Counted from the first letter of the stretch, positions 1 to 7,504 are shown. The stretch is 27,696 nt of DNA from an uncultured Alphaproteobacteria bacterium (GCA_910580155.1 CAJTWX010000014.1:1-27696); one strand, 5' to 3'. The notes: generated by a model not told the origin, from the letters alone. Program-made: numbers and translations.

Positions 1-12
1 GCGTATGGGGAT

Positions 13-41
13 ATGGTAGCATATTTTTTGGGGGATTGCAA
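13..41 (-). promoter_or_regulatory. Candidate promoter pointing out of the left edge
   Basis: Read on the minus strand there is a -35-like TTGCAA (36-41), a 17-base spacer and a -10-like TACCAT (13-18). The same TTGCAA -35 with a 17-base spacer precedes the tRNA-Arg gene at the other end of the window. The gene it would serve lies beyond base 1. A G-rich tract lies immediately upstream of it. Confidence 0.4.
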
Positions 42-119
42 GGGGTTTGTTTTTTGGGGGGAGGAGGGGAAAGGGGGCGGAATGGTTATAGGAGGTGAGA
101 TAGTAATCGGGAAATATAA

Positions 120-149
120 AACACCTCTTTGATTATTCAAAGAGGTGTT
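120..149 (-). terminator. Rho-independent terminator of the 27-residue-repeat gene
   Basis: A perfect 13-bp stem (120-132 with 137-149) closes a TTAT loop 16 bases past the stop of the minus-strand gene at 166-660. On the minus strand it is followed by TTTTATATTT, an interrupted U-tract. That fits termination of that gene. Confidence 0.75.
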
Positions 150-165
150 AACATTAAGCTTGAAG

Positions 166-660
166 TTACAACAGGCCTTTTCTTGTAGCAATCTTTCGAA
201 CTTCGTCACACAGCTTATACTTTTTTGTGTAGATGTTAAGCAGTTCGGCAGCGTCCGGACGGTTCAACATTTTCTCTTCTGCTTCGTCGTCCAATGCTGT
301 TTCTTCTATATAGATTTTTATTAGTGCAGAATCAGGCTGCTCCATCATTGCAAGCTGCACTTCAGCTTCAAAGATGGAAAATTCTAAATAGATTTTTAAC
401 AGTTCAGCGACATTTGTTGAAGTGAGCATTGCGTATTGTGTCCTTACATCAAGGTTGAAATTTTCCGTGTACACACGAAATAGTTCTGTGGCGTTAGGCA
501 ATGTCAGCATTTTACATTCTGCCTCCGGCTTTAGAAAAGTATGTTTGACATACTCAACGAGTAATTCTGCGGCATTGGGCAAATCTAGCAACTGAATTTG
601 TTCTTCCAAACTTAATTTTTCCTGAGTTTGGATTTTTTTAATAATAGCATCTGGTGTCAT
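166..660 (-). CDS. Protein of tandem 27-residue helical repeats, function unknown
   Basis: The 164-residue product is almost entirely tandem repeats with a 27-residue period. Units run at about 16-42, 43-69, 70-96, 97-122 (one residue short) and 123-149, with a half unit at 150-164. The pattern is a Leu/Phe start, a Glu-rich segment, Met-Leu, two residues, Pro-Asn/Asp-Ala-Ala-Glu-Leu-Leu, then Ile/Val-Tyr about five residues from the unit end. This looks like an alpha-helical solenoid used for protein contacts. There is no signal peptide, membrane segment or catalytic motif. No Shine-Dalgarno sequence is visible upstream of the ATG, which is preceded by AT-rich DNA. The gene appears monocistronic and ends at the hairpin at 120-149. 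I do not recognise a named family. Confidence 0.8.
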   Translation of the reverse strand: MTPDAIIKKIQTQEKLSLEEQIQLLDLPNAAELLVEYVKHTFLKPEAECKMLTLPNATELFRVYTENFNLDVRTQYAMLTSTNVAELLKIYLEFSIFEAEVQLAMMEQPDSALIKIYIEETALDDEAEEKMLNRPDAAELLNIYTKKYKLCDEVRKIATRKGLL

Positions 661-817
661 AAGATAAAGAATTTAAAATTAAACAATAAATTAAATTTAT
701 TTATACAGCAGTTGTCTGAAATGATAATATCTTAATACTTTATTTTCAGTCGGAGTATATTGTGTTTAAATAAAAATGCAATGTTTTTTGCGAAAAGTGA
801 GAAATGTGCCAGCATAT

Positions 818-1291
818 TTATACGATAATATCGGCGGTGCCGAGTGGAATGACGGATATAAGGTCGGTGAGGGCGAGTTCGATCTGATAGCCGATGTGGC
901 CGGCAGAAAAAATGATGGTCGGAAAGTTTTGCGCGGTGTGGTGAATGATAGTTTTGAACTGCTTTTTCATCCCGATTGGCGAGCAGCCGCCGTGAACATA
1001 ACCGGTTAAGGGCTGGAGGTCTTTTTGCTTGAGCATTTCGACAGATTTTTCATTAACGGCCAGAGCGGCCTTTTTTAAATCCAGCTCTTCGGCAACAGGG
1101 AGCATAAAGACATAATGGTTGCCAGATTTTGCGGTGGTGACAAGCGTTTTGAAAACCTGCGCGGGGTTTTGGTTTAAGGTAGAGGCGACATCAACGCCCG
1201 AGATGGCATTAGTGTTTGCGTAACAATAGGTTTTGTAGGCGATTTTGTGTTTGTCTAAAATACGCATTGCATTGGTTTTTAAATTCGACAT
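818..1291 (-). CDS. ybaK: Cys-tRNA(Pro)/Cys-tRNA(Cys) deacylase, YbaK/EbsC family
   Basis: This belongs to the YbaK branch of the ProRS INS-like editing domain family, which hydrolyses Cys mischarged onto tRNA(Pro) in the cytosol. About 157 residues from the chosen start is the usual full length. Family features are the N-terminal TNAMRILD segment, the VFKTLV core motif, the conserved lysines of LDLKKAA and the glycine-rich GYVHGGCSPIGMKK loop near the substrate pocket. The frame is open to 1324, but ATG 1291 is preferred because it has AGGAG at 1299-1303 seven bases upstream and gives the family N-terminus. A promoter is visible at 1313-1341. The gene diverges from the DUF2157 gene. Confidence 0.93.
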   Translation of the reverse strand: MSNLKTNAMRILDKHKIAYKTYCYANTNAISGVDVASTLNQNPAQVFKTLVTTAKSGNHYVFMLPVAEELDLKKAALAVNEKSVEMLKQKDLQPLTGYVHGGCSPIGMKKQFKTIIHHTAQNFPTIIFSAGHIGYQIELALTDLISVIPLGTADIIV

Positions 1292-1312
1292 TTGTATTCT
1301 CCTTTGGAGAGA

Positions 1313-1341
1313 GTGATAGCGCACTTCTGCAAAGATGTAAA
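1313..1341 (-). promoter_or_regulatory. Promoter for ybaK
   Basis: Minus strand TTTACA (1336-1341), 17-base spacer, TATCAC (1313-1318). Transcription would start near 1306 and leave a leader of about 15 bases that still includes the AGGAG ribosome binding site. Confidence 0.5.
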
Positions 1342-1398
1342 GTATTTTTAAACGATTAAATGGTATGGTAGACGAAATTTAATGAGAGGAGTTTTTTG

Positions 1399-2319
1399 AT
1401 GTTTAAGGCAAAGCAATTGGATAAGCTTGTTAAAGCGGAAATTATTTCTGATGAGCAGCAAAAGCAGATTTTAGCGTATGATGACGGAGTTGGCGGCGGT
1501 TTTGTGATGCGGGCGCTAAATTTGTTGGGGATTTTTACCATTGGTATCGGGGTGATTTCGCTAGTGGCGTCCAATTGGGAATATCTTGGCGATAATTTGA
1601 AATTGATAATGATGTTTGTGTTGTTGTCCGGTGCGGCTGGTATGGCGGTTTCGAACAAGCTTAAAGGGCAGGATAATAAGGCGGAAAAATGGCTCGTGGC
1701 GTTGTTTTTGCTCGTGGGGGCGGCAATCGGGCTGGTGATACAGGTTTATCACTTGAGCGGCAATATTTATCACCTGCCGTTTGCGTTTTGGTGGGCGGCG
1801 ACACTGCCGCTGTTGTTTGCAGCAAAAAAGAAATATGTGGCTTGGTTTTGGATGCCGCTGTTTTTGGCGTGGTGCGCGATGTATGCCGGCGGGCGGCATT
1901 GGCTTGAGATTTTATTAGCTGTATATGTAACGTTATTTGTTAGTGGTTGGGCTTTGAGCAAGTATAAACCTGATTTTGCTGCGGGGAGTGTGCTGCAACG
2001 TGATGCCTTTTTGGCGTTTTATCTGGTGTTGGCTATTTATATTTTGTGGTATAAATTTTCGCATTTGGTTGTCAGCGGCGTGATTTTGCTGATGACATCG
2101 TTTGTTTATCAATATTTTAAAGAGTATCGTAAGGTGCGGCTTAATATTAAGTTTGCCGGACTGTGGGTGTTTAGTCTGTATATTTGGCTTGGCGATAAAA
2201 TCGGGCTGTTTGGCACAGGTATCGGGCTGATTATCAGCGGCGCGGTGTTGATTGCGCTCGTTAAAGGCGTTTCCAAGTGGTCTAAACTGGTTAAAAAAGA
2301 GGAGAAAAAAGATGCTTAA
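1399..2319 (+). CDS. DUF2157 multi-spanning membrane protein
   Basis: The 306-residue protein has a hydrophilic N-terminus of about 35 residues (QLDKLVKAEIISDEQQKQIL) followed by a glycine-rich segment and roughly eight to nine hydrophobic helices to the end. This is the layout of DUF2157, whose N-terminal part resembles a short helical domain before a membrane bundle. The function is unknown. ATG 1399 has GGAG at 1388-1391 seven bases upstream. A TTG three bases earlier is in frame but badly spaced. The next gene starts inside the 3' end (ATG 2312), so the two are probably translationally coupled. DUF2157 and GDYXXLXY genes are commonly adjacent, which supports a joint role in the inner membrane. 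Confidence 0.88.
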   Translation: MFKAKQLDKLVKAEIISDEQQKQILAYDDGVGGGFVMRALNLLGIFTIGIGVISLVASNWEYLGDNLKLIMMFVLLSGAAGMAVSNKLKGQDNKAEKWLVALFLLVGAAIGLVIQVYHLSGNIYHLPFAFWWAATLPLLFAAKKKYVAWFWMPLFLAWCAMYAGGRHWLEILLAVYVTLFVSGWALSKYKPDFAAGSVLQRDAFLAFYLVLAIYILWYKFSHLVVSGVILLMTSFVYQYFKEYRKVRLNIKFAGLWVFSLYIWLGDKIGLFGTGIGLIISGAVLIALVKGVSKWSKLVKKEEKKDA

Positions 2320-2716
2320 GAAATATGGCTATGCAGGATTAGTGTTTTTGCCGGTGATGATTATGCTGGCGTGGGTGGCAACGATTGAGAATGAGCGCTA
2401 TCAGGGGCGGGAAGTGGTCGTACGCCTGCAAGGGTATGACCCACGGGATTTGCTCTCGGGACATTATATTTCATATCGGATAAACTGGGATGAAACGGAT
2501 TGCGCACAGTTTGAAAACGGTGTTTGCCCGCGGGCGGCTTTTGAACGGCAGGGGCGTTTTTATGTGCCCGAAGATAAGGCGATGATGTTGGATAAAGCGG
2601 TGCGGGATTCACGCAATAAAGCCGAGATGGTGTTTTCGTATAAACGCGGGATTAAGCCTTATGCGCTTAAGCTTCTCGTGAACGGGAAAGAGTGGAATGC
2701 GGCTGCAGGTAGGTAG
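2312..2716 (+). CDS. GDYXXLXY-domain membrane-anchored protein
   Basis: The 134-residue product has one N-terminal membrane helix (about residues 6-23) followed by a periplasmic or extracellular domain. That domain contains the family signature region GYDPRDLLSGHYISYRI, a variant of the GDYxxLxY motif. Two Cys residues (in DCAQFENGVC) could form a disulphide outside the membrane. The start overlaps the DUF2157 stop by eight bases, and GGAG at 2301-2304 is seven bases upstream. The function is unknown. The 3' end overlaps the convergent HAD gene by 50 bp, an unusually long tail-to-tail overlap, although both frames look intact. Confidence 0.88.
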   Translation: MLKKYGYAGLVFLPVMIMLAWVATIENERYQGREVVVRLQGYDPRDLLSGHYISYRINWDETDCAQFENGVCPRAAFERQGRFYVPEDKAMMLDKAVRDSRNKAEMVFSYKRGIKPYALKLLVNGKEWNAAAGR

Positions 2717-3302
2717 CAAGCTCTTTTAAAACGGTTTTGGGATGATATACTATGCCGTTTATTCCCAATGATTGTGCAGCTTCGACATTGGCTTTTTTAT
2801 CATCTAAAAAGAGCGTTTGCTCGGGAGCTGTGTTTAGTTTATTAAGTACAGTTTGAAAGATTGCCGTATCGGGTTTTAACAGGCCTAAATTATACGAGGT
2901 AAATACAAGGTCGGGTTTGGTTATATCCGTGCCGGTGTCTGCAAGCAAAGGAAGTGCGTTTGATAAAAGGCTGATATTTGTGCCGTGTTGGCGGAGGAGA
3001 TTTATTGCTTTTAGGGTTTCGGAAAAACGTTCTCCGCAGCCCTGATGCAGGGCGGTATTGATTTCCTGAAGCCTGTTTTCGTTATACGGTACGCGGCAGA
3101 AAAAACACAGCTCTTCAGCAAATTCGACGTCTGTCATTTCGCCTTTCATATACGGATTATAATCATAAAACTGCGGGGAGTGATTGCGGGCAAAAACTTT
3201 CGGCTCGGTAGTTTCGCGCTGCATATGTGTTATCAGCGGTTGGAGCGTGAACGGATAGATGGTTTGTCCGATATCAAATATGGCGTATTTTATCTCCGGC
3301 AT
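2667..3302 (-). CDS. HAD-superfamily hydrolase, YihX-like
   Basis: This 211-residue cytosolic protein has the HAD motifs: motif I FDIGQT (Asp10), motif II LLSN (Ser114), motif III Lys143 in GLLKPD and motif IV LFLDD (Asp167-168). Helical-cap features such as GEMTDVEFAEELC match YihX, an alpha-D-glucose-1-phosphate phosphatase in E. coli. Motif I is DxG rather than DxD, as in YihX, so the usual general acid position is glycine. The substrate cannot be read from sequence; a sugar phosphate is plausible. It starts three bases after the stop of the 525-residue gene, so the two probably form an operon. It overlaps the convergent membrane gene by 50 bp. Confidence 0.85.
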   Translation of the reverse strand: MPEIKYAIFDIGQTIYPFTLQPLITHMQRETTEPKVFARNHSPQFYDYNPYMKGEMTDVEFAEELCFFCRVPYNENRLQEINTALHQGCGERFSETLKAINLLRQHGTNISLLSNALPLLADTGTDITKPDLVFTSYNLGLLKPDTAIFQTVLNKLNTAPEQTLFLDDKKANVEAAQSLGINGIVYHPKTVLKELATYLQPHSTLSRSREA

Positions 3303-3305
3303 AGA

Positions 3306-4883
3306 TTATCTTCCGAGGCTGTTGCCGGTTGCCTGTGCCAAAACATTAAGCAGGGTATTGTTATCCATCAGCTGACGTTCTTTTTGAATGGCACGGATGG
3401 TGTCCTGATATTTAATTGCCATAGTGGTGATGCGGTCAAAATCTTTGATGTCTGCGTCGGTTAAGTTTTCCCACGCTTTGTTAATGTGTATTTTGGCGGT
3501 TTTGCCGAGTTCGTCAAAACTTTCGGGTAAAATGCCGATTAACTTTAAGTAATATGCTTTGTTGAGATATTCGTTCGGATTAGTGGTGAAAGCAGTTGCG
3601 CCGTCAAACGGTTCGTAACTTTCCACAATGTAGTTTTTGCGCAGTGTGTCTATGGAATGCTGATATTTGCCGTCTTCACATTCGGGTTTACGGTGTAGTC
3701 CGCGGGCATTATCATCAAGCCATAAGAGTTTGTGCATTAAGTACAAATTGCTCTGATGGACGGCGTTACGGTGAATGCGCAGGCACAGCTCGCGTTTTTC
3801 ATCACGTTGTTTTTTGAGTTGGGCAATTTTAGCTTTTGTTTCGTTTGAGGGCTTTTTCTTTTCTGCTCCGTCTTTGGCAGCGAGATATTTTGCGTCTATG
3901 ATACGGTATTCCTCATAAGCGCTGTGCGAGCGGATATGGGCAAAAAACATATTGGTCTGTTTAAACTGAAACTCGATGTAAAAACAGCGGTTGCTGTTTG
4001 GGATGTTGATACGCGCGGTTTTTTTGATGTCAAAATAGTTGCGTTCGTTTTCACTTAAGTGTTTTTTATAGAGGTTGCGTTCGCCCTTTTCAAAGGTGAT
4101 GTAAGGGGGAAATTTTTGTTCAAGTTCACGGATAAGCTCTTCCAAATCTCCAGGGTATTTGGAGGTGATGGACAGGCGGTAAATATCGTGCGGGAGCATA
4201 TCTTTGGTGAGAATGTTTGTCAGAGCATTTTTGGTTTTTTGCTCATTACGCAGCTCTTCGACTTTGCGGGCAGTAGGGCACATTGTTTCCGGTAATTCCG
4301 TTATGCGGGGCAGGGGAGAATGTGCTGATTTTTCCGGAAAAGAAAAAGGAAATTCCGGTTCGTCTTCTAAAGGTTCAAACGCGCCCTCGGAAAATTTTGC
4401 GAGATTTTTTTCTTTGTTGATATCATAAGTGCGGCGGCATTCGTCAATGATTTTTTCAACCGTGCGTTTGGCACTTTTTATCGGCGGGATGACGACATAC
4501 ACGTCATTACACTCACTGTTAATGTAATGCAGCATTGCGCTGGTACAGGGGGCTAAAATTTCGGTAGAGTAGCTGATGCGGCGGTTGTTGCGGTCTGTTT
4601 CGATGCTGCCGTCTTTCAGGTTCACGTTATAGATAAATTCGGGAAATCCCGGTTTGGTCGGGGTGGAAAAACCGGAAACAATGGCTTCATAGAGCAAGCG
4701 GTATTTTTCCATTGTGTCGGTAAAATATTCTTTTAAATGGTCTAACTGTTCTTTGTTTAAGAAAGATAATTCTTCTTTTTTGTCGCTGATATGCTCGAGG
4801 GCGGCGGTGTCGTTTGACTTTTGGAGGATGTCAATTTCATCGGAATTTAATTTGACAAGCTGGTCTGGGGTGTAGGTTATCAT
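3306..4883 (-). CDS. Large cytosolic protein with faint RelA/SpoT-like signature
   Basis: The 525-residue protein has no signal peptide or membrane helix, and I do not recognise a named family with certainty. Three spaced elements resemble the RelA/SpoT nucleotidyltransferase fold: IKSAKRTVEKI (135-145, like the basic helix before the active site), DIYR (233-236, like the conserved DxxR) and IEFQF (303-307, like the ExQ strand), then HSAYEEYR (320-327). A charged insert of about 85 residues separates the first two. The glycine-tyrosine motif of active ppGpp synthetases is not evident, so activity is uncertain. Residues about 340-375 are Lys/Glu-rich and probably coiled coil. The gene is upstream of, and likely cotranscribed with, the HAD gene. 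The start has GGAG ten bases upstream, and a promoter is visible at 4928-4956. Confidence 0.85.
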   Translation of the reverse strand: MITYTPDQLVKLNSDEIDILQKSNDTAALEHISDKKEELSFLNKEQLDHLKEYFTDTMEKYRLLYEAIVSGFSTPTKPGFPEFIYNVNLKDGSIETDRNNRRISYSTEILAPCTSAMLHYINSECNDVYVVIPPIKSAKRTVEKIIDECRRTYDINKEKNLAKFSEGAFEPLEDEPEFPFSFPEKSAHSPLPRITELPETMCPTARKVEELRNEQKTKNALTNILTKDMLPHDIYRLSITSKYPGDLEELIRELEQKFPPYITFEKGERNLYKKHLSENERNYFDIKKTARINIPNSNRCFYIEFQFKQTNMFFAHIRSHSAYEEYRIIDAKYLAAKDGAEKKKPSNETKAKIAQLKKQRDEKRELCLRIHRNAVHQSNLYLMHKLLWLDDNARGLHRKPECEDGKYQHSIDTLRKNYIVESYEPFDGATAFTTNPNEYLNKAYYLKLIGILPESFDELGKTAKIHINKAWENLTDADIKDFDRITTMAIKYQDTIRAIQKERQLMDNNTLLNVLAQATGNSLGR

Positions 4884-4927
4884 TCTTTAAAAACTCCCGC
4901 ATTTATTCTTTTGGTTACATTAACGGC

Positions 4928-4956
4928 AGTTTAACATATTTTTTGCGGGATGGCAA
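4928..4956 (-). promoter_or_regulatory. Promoter with flanking dyad for the 525-residue gene
   Basis: Minus strand TTGCCA (4951-4956), 17-base spacer, TAAACT (4928-4933). A 7-bp inverted repeat TCCCGCA (4895-4901) / TGCGGGA (4944-4950) has one arm in the promoter spacer and the other next to the ribosome binding site. It could be an operator or a transcript stem. Confidence 0.5.
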
Positions 4957-4976
4957 ACAATTTTTTAAAAATCTTA

Positions 4977-5005
4977 TTGACAAATGATAGCCGTTTGTCT
5001 ATATT
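4977..5005 (+). promoter_or_regulatory. Promoter for ppa
   Basis: Perfect TTGACA (4977-4982), 17-base spacer, TATATT (5000-5005). The expected start is near 5012, followed by AGGAG at 5024-5028. A 6-bp dyad GACAAA (4979-4984) / TTTGTC (4994-4999) overlaps the -35 and spacer and could be an operator. Confidence 0.8.
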
Positions 5006-5035
5006 CGGCGAAGTTAATTTTTTAGGAGAAATATC

Positions 5036-5572
5036 GTGCATCCGTGGCATCAGGTAAAGCATTATTCGCAGTTTCCGGATATTATTCCGGCGATTATTGA
5101 AGTTCCGAAAGGTTCGCAGGTTAAGTATGAGCTGGATAAAGAAAGCGGGCTTGTTAAGGTTGATCGCATTTTGTATTCTTCGGTGCATTATCCGGCAAAT
5201 TACGGGTTTGTGCCGCAAACATATTGCGAAGACAATGACCCTTTGGATATTTTGGTTTTGGGGCAGGAGCCGATTATGCCGTTGTCGATTATGCGGGCGC
5301 GGCCGATTGGCGTGATGAAGATGATTGACTGCGGCGAGGCAGATGACAAGATTATCGCTATTCACGAGGACGACCCCGAGTATAATGTTTTTCACAATAT
5401 TTCGGAAATCCCGCCGCATATTTTGAAGATGTTGCAACGCTTTTTTGAAGACTATAAAGTGCTGGAGAAAAAACAGGTGACGATTGAAAAGTTTTTGGGA
5501 CCGGACGAGGCGAAAAAGCTGATTGAAGAGGCGCGTGACGCCTATGAATTGAGATTCTGCGCTGAACACTAA
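5036..5572 (+). CDS. ppa: Inorganic pyrophosphatase, family I
   Basis: Soluble Mg-dependent pyrophosphatase (EC 3.6.1.1), which splits PPi to two phosphates and so pulls nucleotide and polymer synthesis forward. The 178-residue length is typical of bacterial family I. Signature elements are EVPKGSQVKYE (about 22-32), the basic and tyrosine residues around YPANYGFVPQTY (about 52-63) and the metal-binding EDNDPLDILVLG (about 65-76). The start is GTG at 5036 with AGGAG seven bases upstream. The gene is monocistronic, with its own promoter and a strong terminator. Growth-coupled expression is likely but is not visible in the sequence. Confidence 0.97.
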   Translation: MHPWHQVKHYSQFPDIIPAIIEVPKGSQVKYELDKESGLVKVDRILYSSVHYPANYGFVPQTYCEDNDPLDILVLGQEPIMPLSIMRARPIGVMKMIDCGEADDKIIAIHEDDPEYNVFHNISEIPPHILKMLQRFFEDYKVLEKKQVTIEKFLGPDEAKKLIEEARDAYELRFCAEH

Positions 5573-5589
5573 GATTTGTTTGATATATA

Positions 5590-5618
5590 AAAATCCCCTC
5601 GTCAGGAGGGGATTTTTT
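5590..5618. terminator. Bidirectional terminator between ppa and the QmcA operon
   Basis: An 11-bp perfect stem (5590-5600 with 5606-5616) around the loop GTCAG has a T-run after it on both strands. It lies between the convergent ends of ppa (5572) and the minus-strand gene ending at 5620, and serves both. Confidence 0.92.
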
Positions 5619-5619
5619 G

Positions 5620-5985
5620 CTACTGCTTATTTTCATTGATGATTTTAAGCACATCGCCCATTCGGGCAAAGAAAGTGCCTGTATCTTGAAAATATCGGCT
5701 CTTTAAATCATTTTGCCGGTGAATGGCAGCTATATCCGGTGCGCTATTATACATTCCGAGGTAGAAAATGCCGGAAACGGCAAAGATTATCAACCATAAT
5801 AACTTTCTTCCCAACACGAAAAACAGCAGCGATAAAAAGGTGCAGATTCCGGCTGCCATATAGGTGGAGTAGATGGTGGTACCGGCGGTTTTGGTCAGCT
5901 CCAAATCTTCAAGGAAGAAAAGCCCGACCACGCCAAGAGCCAAAAACTTCAGGAGGAATAGTCCGAGGGTTATGAGTATAAACAT
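5620..5985 (-). CDS. Small three-helix membrane protein, function unknown
   Basis: The 121-residue protein has hydrophobic helices at about 2-23, 41-58 and 62-79 and a soluble C-terminal tail of about 40 residues. I do not recognise a family. It starts 24 bases after the QmcA stop on the same strand, with AAGGAA upstream of the ATG, and ends at the bidirectional terminator. It therefore looks like the last gene of the NfeD-QmcA operon. A membrane partner of the SPFH protein is an inference from position only. Confidence 0.72.
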   Translation of the reverse strand: MFILITLGLFLLKFLALGVVGLFFLEDLELTKTAGTTIYSTYMAAGICTFLSLLFFVLGRKLLWLIIFAVSGIFYLGMYNSAPDIAAIHRQNDLKSRYFQDTGTFFARMGDVLKIINENKQ

Positions 5986-6009
5986 TTTGCCGTTTCCTTA
6001 TGCTTGGGG

Positions 6010-6990
6010 TTATGCGCCTTTTTTGCCGATGAGCATTTCTTTGATGCCGTCGACAGAGCTTAATACCGCGGTGGCCTCATAAGGCATATAGACGATTTTA
6101 TTGTCTTGTCCGGAGGTCATTTCTTTCATCGTTTCAAGATATTTCATCGCGATGAGGTATTTATCTGCCTGACCTTTGGAAGACAGAGCTTCGATAATGC
6201 GATTAATTGCCTCTTTTTCGGCCTCGGCCTCAACCATACGTGCCTGCGCGATACCTTCGGCTTTTAAAATGGCTGATTCTTTTTCGCCCTCTGCCTGACG
6301 AATTGCCGCCTCTTTTTTACCTTCGGCGATACGGATGGAAGCTTCTTTCTCTCCTTCTGCTTCGTAAATCATTGCACGTTTTTCACGTTCGGCTTTCATC
6401 TGCTTATCCATCGCGTTTTGAATATCTGACGGCGGGGTAATATCCTGCAGCTCAATACGGTTGACTTTAACGCCCCATTTATCGGATGCGCTGTCAATAG
6501 TTTCGCGCAGTTCGGTGTTGATTTTGTCACGTGAGGTTAAAGTTTCCTGCAGCTCGAGTTTACCAATCAGCTGGCGGAGTGTGGTCTGGGTCAGTTTTTC
6601 AATTGCCTCATAAAGGTTTTCAACGCCGTAAACCGCTTTTTCAGGGTTGACAATCTGGAAGTATAACACCGCATTGATGGAGATGGATACGTTATCTTTG
6701 GTAATCACGCTCTGGCGCGGGAAATCACAAACGGTTTCGCGCAGGTCAATACGGGTGGATTTTTGCATATAAGACGAAGAGCCGCCGTCACGATAATTTA
6801 CCGTTACTTTTTTGTAAATGGCTTTCGGTTCGTCGATGAAAGGAACAATGAAATTCAAGCCGGCGGTCAGGGTCTCTTTGTAACGTCCGAGGCGTTGGAT
6901 GATAACGACTTCCTGTTGTTCGACGATGATGCAGCCTTTAATTGCGGTAAAGAGCGCTAAAATGATGATAAGGGTTAAGAGAGCAGTCAT
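6010..6990 (-). CDS. qmcA: SPFH/band-7 membrane protein, QmcA-like
   Basis: A stomatin/prohibitin-type scaffold of inner-membrane microdomains. Residues 1-20 form an N-terminal membrane helix. The SPFH domain follows (about 20-190), with family segments such as VEQQEVVIIQRLGRY, the GLNFIVPF loop and the RIELQDITPP strand. Then comes a long Ala/Glu-rich coiled coil (about 190-265) with repeated AEGEKEA and AEGKKEA units. The 326-residue length is normal for the QmcA/YbbK group. Its ATG shares one base with the upstream NfeD stop (TAATG), so translation is probably coupled. NfeD and SPFH proteins are a classical pair thought to act together in membrane quality control. No catalytic activity is expected of this subunit. 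Confidence 0.93.
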   Translation of the reverse strand: MTALLTLIIILALFTAIKGCIIVEQQEVVIIQRLGRYKETLTAGLNFIVPFIDEPKAIYKKVTVNYRDGGSSSYMQKSTRIDLRETVCDFPRQSVITKDNVSISINAVLYFQIVNPEKAVYGVENLYEAIEKLTQTTLRQLIGKLELQETLTSRDKINTELRETIDSASDKWGVKVNRIELQDITPPSDIQNAMDKQMKAEREKRAMIYEAEGEKEASIRIAEGKKEAAIRQAEGEKESAILKAEGIAQARMVEAEAEKEAINRIIEALSSKGQADKYLIAMKYLETMKEMTSGQDNKIVYMPYEATAVLSSVDGIKEMLIGKKGA

Positions 6991-7427
6991 TATTTCTTTC
7001 CTTTCTTTTCAACAAACATAGTTAAATCGTTATGACGGATGATAGTTACTTTGGAACCTTTTTTGATGTCGGCGGCGTCTTCTTCATTTAAGCGGGCTTC
7101 CCAATCTTCGTCATAGATGTTGATGCGTCCGCTGAAAGCAGTGATGTCAGTTTTGGCGGTGGCGATTTTGCCGATGTATTGCGATTCAAAACAGTGGGTT
7201 TTGTCTTTGCGTGGGTTGATGTTGATAAACGGGCGCAAAAAGAGGATGAAGAGAATCGAGAGAACCGCAAAAATAGGGATTAAGATGTTGTAATTTTCCG
7301 TTCCCAAGGCGATGAGCGCACAGACAACCGCCGCGGCGCTGAAGTTTAAGAAAAACATTGTCATTGAGTAAATTTCAGCAATCAGAAAAATGATTGCAAC
7401 GATTAAAAAAACAAGCCACGCAGACAT
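6990..7427 (-). CDS. NfeD-like membrane protein (short form)
   Basis: The 145-residue protein has about three closely spaced N-terminal membrane helices (residues 3-70) and a C-terminal OB-fold-like NfeD domain (about 85-142, starting near YIGKIATAKTDI). It lacks the N-terminal ClpP-like serine protease of long NfeD proteins, so it is the YbbL-type short form. The stop overlaps the start of the SPFH gene, matching the widespread nfeD-SPFH operon. It should sit in the inner membrane and assist or anchor the SPFH scaffold. Upstream (about 7441-7466) an inverted repeat CTTTAGT/ACTAAAG lies next to a -10-like TATACT, but I could not find a convincing -35. Confidence 0.88.
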   Translation of the reverse strand: MSAWLVFLIVAIIFLIAEIYSMTMFFLNFSAAAVVCALIALGTENYNILIPIFAVLSILFILFLRPFININPRKDKTHCFESQYIGKIATAKTDITAFSGRINIYDEDWEARLNEEDAADIKKGSKVTIIRHNDLTMFVEKKGKK

Positions 7428-7504
7428 ATAAAAAATCCTTTAGTCAATTAATATATACTAAAGAGTATAGCGGGGATTGTTTTATTTTTAGTTAAGAGAA
7501 CGCG

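Noticed and set aside
776..1009. Plus-strand reading frame of 77 codons
   Set aside because: Antisense to ybaK over most of its length, with no ribosome binding site and no family resemblance.
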